64,000 bases of DNA from Natronospira elongata (lineage in GTDB: Bacteria; Pseudomonadota; Gammaproteobacteria; Natronospirales; Natronospiraceae), in the NCBI RefSeq assembly GCF_034931365.1, contig NZ_JAYGII010000008.1:28841-92840 (forward strand), given 5' to 3'. Each line of letters opens with the position of its first letter. Position 1 is the stretch's first letter. A program made the translations under genes and the position numbers. Of this stretch, positions 24,811-31,908 are shown in pieces. The notes below the pieces were generated by a model. The model had not been told where the DNA came from. It saw nothing but the letters and a program-made list of their open reading frames with translations, and did no database searches.

Positions 24811-25778
24811 GCAAGCCCCGCATTGGTCTGGCATTGGGCAGTGGATCGGCTCGTGGCTGGTCCCACATCGGTGTCTTGCGTGGTCTGGCGGCGTTGGGAA
24901 TCAAACCCGATGTGATTGCCGGCACCAGCATTGGCGCCCTGGTCGGGGCAGCTCATTCGGTAGATCAACTGGAAGAGCTGGAAGACTGGGTCAGTCATCT
25001 GGACAGGATGGACATCCTTCGCCTGCTGGACGCCCGTCTCAGTGGTGGCGGCTTCATGCGCGGTGACAAGCTCATGAAGGCCATTGGCAATCGGGTCGAA
25101 GACACCCGGATCGAGGAAATGGCCCAGCCCTTTGCCGCGGTTGCCACGGATCTTAACAGTGGCCGGGAGATCTGGCTTAGAGAGGGCTCCCTGCTGGAAG
25201 CGGTTCGCGCCTCCATTGCCCTGCCCGGCCTGTTCGCGCCGATCCGGCAAGGCGATCGCTGGCTGATTGACGGCGGCCTGGTCAACCCGGTGCCGGTCTC
25301 CCTGTGCCGGGCCATGGGGGCGGATGTCGTGATTGCCGTCAATCTGAATGGCGACATCATCGGACGCAACTTTGATCGCCGGGGAAAAGCGCCGGCGGTG
25401 TCGTCGTCCAGGGACGAAGGGGAATCGCCAGCGGATGACTTGCCATCATCCCACCATGGCGGCGCCCTCATGGGACGAGTGGTTGGACGCCTGAAGACCG
25501 GCCTGCGAGTGAGGCTGGATCACTTGATCTCATCCGTGGCCAGCCGGGAGGAAACCGATGAGCCCGGCCTGTTCGATGTCATGGCCGGCTCCATCAACGT
25601 GGTTCAGGACCGCATCACCCGCAGCCGAATGGCCGGCGATCCGCCGGATATCATGATCACCCCTCGCCTGGCCCATATCCGCCTGATGGAATTCGATCGC
25701 GCCCCCGAGGCGATCCAAGGTGGCCTCAAGGCAGTGGAACGGGTCCGGGATGAGCTGACGATGCTAAACAGCGGTTGA
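24807..25778 (+). CDS. Patatin-like phospholipase (RssA-type)
   Basis: A cytoplasmic patatin-family lipid hydrolase (323 aa). The oxyanion segment GSGSARGWSHIGVL, the nucleophile motif GTSIGA and the catalytic dyad Asp in DGGLVNP are intact. There is no signal peptide or barrel domain, unlike the second patatin at 31.9-34.2 kb. A polar, low-complexity insert lies at about residues 190-225. ATGA overlap with the LysR gene suggests coupled translation, but how a lipase relates to that regulator is not evident. Confidence 0.88.
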   Translation: MSKPRIGLALGSGSARGWSHIGVLRGLAALGIKPDVIAGTSIGALVGAAHSVDQLEELEDWVSHLDRMDILRLLDARLSGGGFMRGDKLMKAIGNRVEDTRIEEMAQPFAAVATDLNSGREIWLREGSLLEAVRASIALPGLFAPIRQGDRWLIDGGLVNPVPVSLCRAMGADVVIAVNLNGDIIGRNFDRRGKAPAVSSSRDEGESPADDLPSSHHGGALMGRVVGRLKTGLRVRLDHLISSVASREETDEPGLFDVMAGSINVVQDRITRSRMAGDPPDIMITPRLAHIRLMEFDRAPEAIQGGLKAVERVRDELTMLNSG

Positions 25779-25792
25779 GGCCGGACTTCCGA

Positions 25793-27181
25793 TCAAGCCA
25801 CCCGATGAGTGCCATGACGAAGGCGGTAGCCAGCCACTCGCATGGCCAATTCCAGTGCCTGATCATAATTGAGACGCGGGTCCACCTGTGAGCGGTAGGC
25901 CCGCTCCAGATCCTTCTCTGTCAGGCCGCTAGCCCCACCCACGCACTCGGTGACATTTTCACCGGTCAGTTCAATGTGCACGCCACCCAGGTAGCTGCCA
26001 AGCTCCTGATGGATACGGAAGGCCTGTTCCAGCTCGGAGAAGACATTTTCCACCCGACGGGTCTTGTAGCCCGACTGGGTCTTTTCAGTGTTGCCGTGCA
26101 TGGGATCACAGCTCCACAGTACCGTTCGACCGGTCTCACGGGCCGCTTCGATCAACGGCGGCAAACCCTCTTCGATCTTGCCGGCACCGAGCCGGTGAAT
26201 CAGGGTCAACCGGCCCGGTTCATCCATGGGATCGAGGATTTCGATCAATTCACGCAAGTGCTCCGCCGACATCCCCGGCCCCACCTTGACCGCCACGGGG
26301 TTGGCTATGCCGCGGAAATACTCCACATGCGCCCCATCCACTTCGGCGGTGCGCATGCCGATCCAGGGGAAATGGGTGGACATATTGTACCAGCGCCCGT
26401 CCGGTCCCATGCGATGGGTCTGGGCCTGCTCATAAAGCAGATGCAGGGCTTCGTGACTGGTGAAGAAATCCACCCGGTCACTACCCGCCACCCGGCCACC
26501 GGCAATGGTTTCCATGAACTGCAGGGAATCCCGCACCGAATCCACGATCTGGCGGTATTCCTGCTCCATCGGTGAATGACGGACGAAATCCAGATCCCAG
26601 TTGTCGGGGCGATGGAGGTCGGCAAAGCCGCCGTCCACCAGGGCACGAATATGATTGAGGGTCAGCGCCGCGCGCTCGTAGCCGCGCAGCATCAGCTCGG
26701 GGTCCGGTTCACGGGCCTCGAAGCTGAATTCGGGCCGGTTCACCAGATCACCGCGATAACTCGGCAAGGTGACACCTTCTCGGGTCTCCATATCGGCCGA
26801 CCGCGGCTTGGCGTACTGGCCGGCAATCCGGCCCACGCGGGTGACCCGCTTGCGCATGCCGGTCACCAGTACCAGGCTCATCTGCAGCAGGATCTTGAGC
26901 TTGTTGGCGATATTGTCGCCGGTGCAATCATCAAAGCTTTCCGCGCAATCGCCACCCTGAAGCAGGAAGCGCTCGCCACGGGCCGCCTCGGCAATCTGGG
27001 CCTTCAGGGCCTCGATTTCGCCAGGCGTCACCAACTGGGGCAGACGCCCCAGGCGACCAACAGCGGAATCAACCGCGGCTGCATCCCGATACTGGGGTTG
27101 CTGGCGGGCCGGCTTGTCCTGCCAGCCGTCGGGGCGCCAGTTTTCGCGGTGAGCGGCGGGTTTGCGGCTTTTCTGATTCAT
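25793..27181 (-). CDS. Class II 3-deoxy-7-phosphoheptulonate (DAHP) synthase
   Basis: Joins phosphoenolpyruvate and erythrose 4-phosphate in the first step of the shikimate pathway (462 aa). It belongs to the plant/actinobacterial type II family, recognised by ERFLLQGGDCAESFDD, KPRSADME, GMRTAEVDGAHVEYFRGI, NPVAVKVGPGM and LWSCDPMHGNT. These hold the metal-binding Cys, His, Glu and Asp residues. It faces the patatin gene and diverges from the aldehyde dehydrogenase. No aromatic amino acid gene is adjacent and no leader peptide was seen. Confidence 0.95.
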   Translation of the reverse strand: MNQKSRKPAAHRENWRPDGWQDKPARQQPQYRDAAAVDSAVGRLGRLPQLVTPGEIEALKAQIAEAARGERFLLQGGDCAESFDDCTGDNIANKLKILLQMSLVLVTGMRKRVTRVGRIAGQYAKPRSADMETREGVTLPSYRGDLVNRPEFSFEAREPDPELMLRGYERAALTLNHIRALVDGGFADLHRPDNWDLDFVRHSPMEQEYRQIVDSVRDSLQFMETIAGGRVAGSDRVDFFTSHEALHLLYEQAQTHRMGPDGRWYNMSTHFPWIGMRTAEVDGAHVEYFRGIANPVAVKVGPGMSAEHLRELIEILDPMDEPGRLTLIHRLGAGKIEEGLPPLIEAARETGRTVLWSCDPMHGNTEKTQSGYKTRRVENVFSELEQAFRIHQELGSYLGGVHIELTGENVTECVGGASGLTEKDLERAYRSQVDPRLNYDQALELAMRVAGYRLRHGTHRVA

Positions 27182-27422
27182 GTTTGGAATCTTACACCTA
27201 TTCAGGGAAGACGGCCAAGGAAGGTATCGGCATATACCCTGCCAGAGGCGGCCCTGGCTGGCCTATTGCGGCCGTTCTTGGCACAATACGCATTATCCCG
27301 TCGGACGCCCGGGAACCAGGGGGGTTCCCGAATCTGATGCACCATCACCCTAAATTCGCCCACCGGCAGGCCCGTCGCTTTAGCTGCCTGCCGGCGACAG
27401 TCATTTTTCCGGGAGGAACCTG

Positions 27423-28964
27423 ATGAGCAAGCTTGATCCCAAATCCATTCTCGCCGCCTTCGGCCTTGAAGCCGAAAACCCCGGCACCTACGCCGCCAAG
27501 TCCGGCTGGCTGGAAGACAAGAACGGTCGTTTCCTCGAATCCTACAATCCGGCCACCGGCGAACTGCTGGGCAAGGTCCGGGTGACCACCGAGGCCGAAT
27601 ACGAAACCGTGATTCGCGAAGCCAAGGAGCTGTTCCGCGAGTGGCGCAAGATCCCCGCCCCCCAGCGTGGCGAAGCGGTTCGCCTGATGGGTGAAGCCCT
27701 GCGTGAGCGCAAGGACGAGCTGGGTAGCCTGGTCTCCCTGGAAATGGGCAAGATCAAGCAGGAAGGCGACGGTGAAGTTCAGGAGATGATCGACATTGCC
27801 GATTTCGCCGTCGGCCAGTCCCGCATGCTCTACGGCATGACCACCCACTCCGAGCGCCCCGACCACCGTCTGTTCGAACAGTGGCATCCCCTCGGCCTGG
27901 TGGGCGTGATCACCGCCTTCAACTTCCCGGTGGCCGTGTGGTCCTGGAACACCTTCATTTCCGCGGTCTGCGGCAACACCAATGTGTGGAAGGGTTCGCC
28001 CAAGACCCCGCTGATTTCCGTGGCCGTGCAGAAGCTCTGCAATGAAGTCCTGGAAAAGAACGGCTTCCCCGCCATCTTCACTCTGTTCACCGACGACACC
28101 AACGAACTGGCCAAGCGTTTCGTGGAAGACGAGCGGGTCAACCTGCTCTCCTTCACCGGCTCCAGTGAAGTGGCCAAGAAGGTGGCTCCCACCGTGGCCG
28201 GCCGTCTGGGCCGTTACCTGATCGAGGCCGGCGGCAACAACGCCATCATCGTCGACGAAACCGCCAACCTGGACATGGCCATTCCGGCCATCGCCTTCGG
28301 TGCCGTGGGTACCGCCGGCCAGCGTTGCACCTCCACCCGCCGCGTCATTGCCCACGAGAGCATCGTGGGCGAGCTGACCAAGAAGCTGGTGGGCGCCTAC
28401 AAGACCGTGCGCATCGGCAATCCCCTGGACGCAGACACCCTGATGGGCCCGCTAGCCGATGAGACGGCCGTGAAGAACTACGAGGCAGCCATCGAGACCA
28501 TCAAAGGCGAGAAGGATGCCGAGATTCTCTGCGGCGGCAAGCGCATCGACGGTGACGGGCATTTCGTCGAACCGACCATCGTCAAGGCCCGCAATGATAT
28601 AGCCATCGTTCAGGCCGAGACCTTCGCGCCGATTCTCTACATCATGTCCTACAAGACCCTTGATGAGGCCATCGAGATGCAGAACGATGTGCCCCAGGGC
28701 CTGTCCTCGGCCATCTTCACCGACAAGCTGCAGAATGCCGAGCGTTACCTGTCCTGTGAAGGCAGTGACTGCGGCATCTCCAACGTCAACATCGGCACCT
28801 CCGGCGCCGAAATTGGCGGGGCCTTCGGCGGCGAAAAGGACACCGGCGGTGGCCGCGAGTCCGGCTCCGACGCCTGGAAGCAGTACATGCGCCGCCAGAC
28901 CAACACGGTCAACTACGGCAGCGACCTGCCCCTGGCCCAGGGCATCAAGTTCGACCTGGGCTGA
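27423..28964 (+). CDS. Aldehyde dehydrogenase, ALDH7 (aminoadipate semialdehyde) type
   Basis: A 513-residue NAD(P)-dependent aldehyde dehydrogenase. The cofactor site (GVITAFNFPVAVWSWN, FTGSSEVAKKVAP), catalytic Glu (LIEAGGNNA) and nucleophile Cys (GTAGQRCTSTRR) are intact. The sequence around these and the C-terminus (GGAFGGEKDTGGGRESGSDAWK) resembles ALDH7/antiquitin, which oxidises alpha-aminoadipate semialdehyde in lysine breakdown and betaine aldehyde in osmotic stress. No other lysine catabolic gene is nearby, so the substrate is open. It is a single-gene unit with GGAGGA before the ATG and its own terminator. Confidence 0.92.
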   Translation: MSKLDPKSILAAFGLEAENPGTYAAKSGWLEDKNGRFLESYNPATGELLGKVRVTTEAEYETVIREAKELFREWRKIPAPQRGEAVRLMGEALRERKDELGSLVSLEMGKIKQEGDGEVQEMIDIADFAVGQSRMLYGMTTHSERPDHRLFEQWHPLGLVGVITAFNFPVAVWSWNTFISAVCGNTNVWKGSPKTPLISVAVQKLCNEVLEKNGFPAIFTLFTDDTNELAKRFVEDERVNLLSFTGSSEVAKKVAPTVAGRLGRYLIEAGGNNAIIVDETANLDMAIPAIAFGAVGTAGQRCTSTRRVIAHESIVGELTKKLVGAYKTVRIGNPLDADTLMGPLADETAVKNYEAAIETIKGEKDAEILCGGKRIDGDGHFVEPTIVKARNDIAIVQAETFAPILYIMSYKTLDEAIEMQNDVPQGLSSAIFTDKLQNAERYLSCEGSDCGISNVNIGTSGAEIGGAFGGEKDTGGGRESGSDAWKQYMRRQTNTVNYGSDLPLAQGIKFDLG

Positions 28965-28990
28965 TCCCCTCCTTCGGGATCACGAACGTG

Positions 28991-29018
28991 AAAAAGGCCC
29001 GCTTCGGCGGGCCTTTTT
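28991..29018 (+). terminator. Rho-independent terminator after the aldehyde dehydrogenase
   Basis: AAAAAGGCCCGC and GCGGGCCTTTTT form a stem with a short TTCG-like loop, 26 bases after the stop codon. A-runs on one side and T-runs on the other make it usable in both directions between the convergent genes. Confidence 0.9.
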
Positions 29019-29036
29019 CATTCTGCCGCATTAGAG

Positions 29037-29918
29037 TCAGAATGGCTCCTGGGTGCTCTGGTCCCGAAATCGATGCTCGAGAAATCTCAAGCAGCGGTTC
29101 TGAAGACGAGTGTAGCGGGTCGCCCGGCGTGACAAGGCGGGGCTGGGGCGTTTCAGCTCGGGGTCACGCCGAGCCCAGCCGCCAGCCAAGTGATGGTAGC
29201 TCGCGGGCTGGACGGCAAAAGGATCCATTTCAGCCACGCCCAGCCACTGAAAGATCCCTGACAGCACTGCGTCAGGCGCTTCTAGAAACTGGTCGAAACT
29301 GACCCGCAAATAAGCCTCATCATGATCAAAGAGACGGACGCAAAGTGAGTTCTTGCGCCAGTACTTGAGAATTGAGGTATGCCAAAACCCCTTGCCCCGA
29401 TTCATCCGGGATGCAATCTGTCCGCGAGGGTTACGCATCAAGTGCAAGACTTTGACCCGAATGAGCCGGGAACGGAAAAGCGGCAACAAACGCCAGGGAG
29501 ACTTGGAGCAGTCCAAGGTGATGGGCTTGCCACTGTACTGGCGAATGGCGTCGAACAGGCGCAGATTATTCTCCACAAAACGCCGTTGGCGGCGCCCTGA
29601 CGGGCGACCGAACAGTGCTCGGCGCCATTCCCCCGTGCAAGTATCGCTCAGGCAACTGAGTTCATTGAGCGCGATCCCCTCAGCCTCCAGCGCCCGCATC
29701 AGGCGCCGCCAAAAATCGCATTCACCGATCTTGCCGCCAGGCCCGAACTGACATGCACATTCAGCACCGGGCGACATGCGATGGTGGAGCTTATTTAGCT
29801 CCCCGGCATCAAATATGTGAGGATGTTGGTTCAGCACCCGGCTCAGGTAGGTAGAGCCCACGTGGGACTGGCCGACGATGTACAGTACGGTAGGTGGTGG
29901 CAATGCCCGACTAGTCAT
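29037..29918 (-). CDS. Sulfotransferase family protein
   Basis: A 293-residue protein of the P-loop-like sulfotransferase fold. The 5'-phosphosulfate loop is LYIVGQSHVGSTYLSRVL near the N-terminus. The 3'-phosphate site appears in KVLHLMRNPRGQIASRM at about residue 160. The residues between, and several Cys (ECACQFG, GECDFW), are unlike the well-known families. The start at 29918 follows AGGAG at eleven bases; a longer frame to 29990 uses a rare start. It stands alone. The acceptor is unknown; a secreted or surface glycan or lipid is a guess from family habits. Confidence 0.78.
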   Translation of the reverse strand: MTSRALPPPTVLYIVGQSHVGSTYLSRVLNQHPHIFDAGELNKLHHRMSPGAECACQFGPGGKIGECDFWRRLMRALEAEGIALNELSCLSDTCTGEWRRALFGRPSGRRQRRFVENNLRLFDAIRQYSGKPITLDCSKSPWRLLPLFRSRLIRVKVLHLMRNPRGQIASRMNRGKGFWHTSILKYWRKNSLCVRLFDHDEAYLRVSFDQFLEAPDAVLSGIFQWLGVAEMDPFAVQPASYHHLAGGWARRDPELKRPSPALSRRATRYTRLQNRCLRFLEHRFRDQSTQEPF

Positions 29919-30063
29919 GACGGTAGCGGCTCCTGAAATGGCTGGCAGGATTCTGCGATCCGGGTTGAAGCCTAACTGGGCCACCGTCAACGCAATGTAG
30001 ATGTAATATCTGTCAGCAACGACTATCTTGGAACCATGCCCCCATCTCCAGAGGAGTCATCTC

Positions 30064-31290
30064 ATGACCGAAAAGAATCCCGATAAAGGCTACGTGGCCC
30101 TTCTGGGCTGGAGCCTGAATGCCATCGAAGCCCTGGACAACTTCGACCGGCGATATGTCGTGGTGGCGCCCAACTGGGCCGAAGAGTATTGCCAGAAGCA
30201 TGATATTCCCTACATTTCCTGGGATTTCGAGCGACTCAACGATCGCTCCATGGAAATCGCCCAGACGCTCAAGGACGAAGGCGTGGATGTGGCCATTCCC
30301 CTGTTTGAGGAAACCGTGGAATGGGCCGGCGCCATCAACTCCGTGCTGATGGACAACCCTCGCCTTTATGGCCAGGCCATTCTCATGCGCGACAAGGCCC
30401 TGATGAAGCGCCGGGCCCAGCTTGGCGGTATCCGTGTTGGGATCTTCGAGGAGGCCCACGATCGCGACGATGTGGTCCGCTTCCTCAAACGGGTCAACCA
30501 GACCCTGCTGAAACTGGATGGCGACCCCAACGACCCCATTCACCTCAAGGCCTTTGACAAGGCCGGCTGCATGGGTCATCGCGTGATCCGCACCCCGGAC
30601 GAAGTGGACCTGATCCCGGAAGAAGAATTCCCGGTCCTGATGGAAAGCCACCTGGATGGCTGGGAATTCGCCGTGGAAGCCTGGATCTACAACGGCAAGA
30701 TCAAGTTCCTCAACATTTCCGAGTATGTGACTCTCGGGTATTCGGTCTTCGTGCCTGCCACGGATGAACTGGAAAGCTGGCGCGACGGTATTCGCAAGGA
30801 GATTGAGAAGCTGATCAAGACCTTCGACATCCAGTTCGGCTTCATCCACCCCGAATACTTCGTCACCAGTGACGGCACCATGTATTTCGGTGAAGTAGCC
30901 TATCGCCCGCCCGGCTTCAAGGTCTTCGAGCTATTGGAGCGGGCCTACGGTTTCAATGCCTATCAGGCCATGGTCCTCTGCTTCGACCCCAAGGCCACCG
31001 AGGAGGAAGTGGACGCCTTCTTCCCCCGCGAAGTGGTGGATGCCAAGGGCTACGCAGGCTGCTTCGGGGTTTATCCACGCCGCCGGGTGGTGAGCAAGCT
31101 GGAGATTCCGGAAGAGACCGAGAACCACCCCTATTACGAGTGGCACGACCTGAACGAGCCGCTGGAGAACACCGTCACCAAGCGGACCGCCTTCGGTACC
31201 CATTGGGGGCTGGTCTATTTCTTCGGGGATGATCCCATCAAGATGCGGGCTCTTCTAAAACATCAGGAAGAGCTGGACTTCTACCTCTGA
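30064..31290 (+). CDS. ATP-grasp domain protein of unknown substrate
   Basis: A 408-residue cytoplasmic protein with the layout of ATP-grasp carboxylate-amine/thiol ligases. A Rossmann-like start (GYVALLGWSLNAIEAL) is followed by a central domain with the nucleotide Lys in HLKAFDKAGCMGHRVI, and ESHLDGWEFAVEAWIYNGKI. The metal site is in YFGEVAYRPPG, the counterpart of E-x-N-x-R-x-x-G. The C-terminal 100 residues match nothing I recognise. GAGGAG seven bases upstream fixes the start. It is monocistronic, with no biosynthetic partner adjacent, so the acid and nucleophile it joins cannot be named. Confidence 0.78.
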   Translation: MTEKNPDKGYVALLGWSLNAIEALDNFDRRYVVVAPNWAEEYCQKHDIPYISWDFERLNDRSMEIAQTLKDEGVDVAIPLFEETVEWAGAINSVLMDNPRLYGQAILMRDKALMKRRAQLGGIRVGIFEEAHDRDDVVRFLKRVNQTLLKLDGDPNDPIHLKAFDKAGCMGHRVIRTPDEVDLIPEEEFPVLMESHLDGWEFAVEAWIYNGKIKFLNISEYVTLGYSVFVPATDELESWRDGIRKEIEKLIKTFDIQFGFIHPEYFVTSDGTMYFGEVAYRPPGFKVFELLERAYGFNAYQAMVLCFDPKATEEEVDAFFPREVVDAKGYAGCFGVYPRRRVVSKLEIPEETENHPYYEWHDLNEPLENTVTKRTAFGTHWGLVYFFGDDPIKMRALLKHQEELDFYL

Positions 31291-31306
31291 AAACGGACCC
31301 AACCGA

Positions 31307-31334
31307 GGCTGGATTGGCGCAGACGAATCCAGCC
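31307..31334. terminator. Inverted repeat between convergent genes
   Basis: GGCTGGATT and AATCCAGCC form a nine-base-pair stem with a ten-base loop, between the stops of the ATP-grasp gene and the asparaginase-like gene. There is no T-run, so termination is likely but not certain. Confidence 0.5.
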
Positions 31335-31352
31335 CCGGTCAGGCTTTAATCT

Positions 31353-31865
31353 TCAGAGCGATTCGAAACGATTGGTCTCCGGGTTCTTGCGCACATCCCC
31401 GGCCGGGAATACCCGACCGTTCATGAAAAGCCAGGTACCCGCGGGCAGGCATTGCGTGGCGGCAAAGGCCGCCCCCACGTTGAATACCGCATCACTGGAG
31501 CGGAAGCGCGCCGGACTGAGTGAGCCGGTCAGCACCACAGTCCGTCCTTCGGTGTCACCGATCGCCTCGGCAGTGCGGGCCATGGTATCGGTCCCGTGGG
31601 TAATCAGAATCCGGCGTTCCGGCGCCGCCAGCACCGCTTCCCGGATGCGCTGGCGATCTGCGTCGCTCAGCTCCAGGCTGTCCTTCTGCATCAACGCCTC
31701 GACCGACCAGGGCAAATGCACCAGCGCCTCTTCCAGAACATGATCAATCACCGGATCACCGACCTCGAACTGGCTTCGGGCATCGAAGTAGATCTTGTCA
31801 ATGGTTCCTCCGGTGGTGATGATTCGAACAGCCTGGGAAGCCTGATCACGCTCTAGCTCGGCCAA
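31353..31865 (-). CDS. Half-length asparaginase-like protein
   Basis: A 170-residue protein that corresponds only to the N-terminal, catalytic-nucleophile domain of type I/II asparaginases (normally about 330 aa). Both active-site motifs are present: ITTGGTIDK with the Thr nucleophile, and ITHGTDTMARTA with the Thr-Asp-Lys-type site, though the Lys is displaced. The C-terminal domain is absent, and the frame ends cleanly with no remnant downstream, so this seems a stable short form. The TTG start has GAGGAG eight bases upstream. Whether it hydrolyses asparagine is doubtful. Confidence 0.8.
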   Translation of the reverse strand: MAELERDQASQAVRIITTGGTIDKIYFDARSQFEVGDPVIDHVLEEALVHLPWSVEALMQKDSLELSDADRQRIREAVLAAPERRILITHGTDTMARTAEAIGDTEGRTVVLTGSLSPARFRSSDAVFNVGAAFAATQCLPAGTWLFMNGRVFPAGDVRKNPETNRFESL

Positions 31866-31908
31866 GGTCGCGACTCCTCTGCTTGCAATGGAAAACCGGG
31901 ACGAAAGT

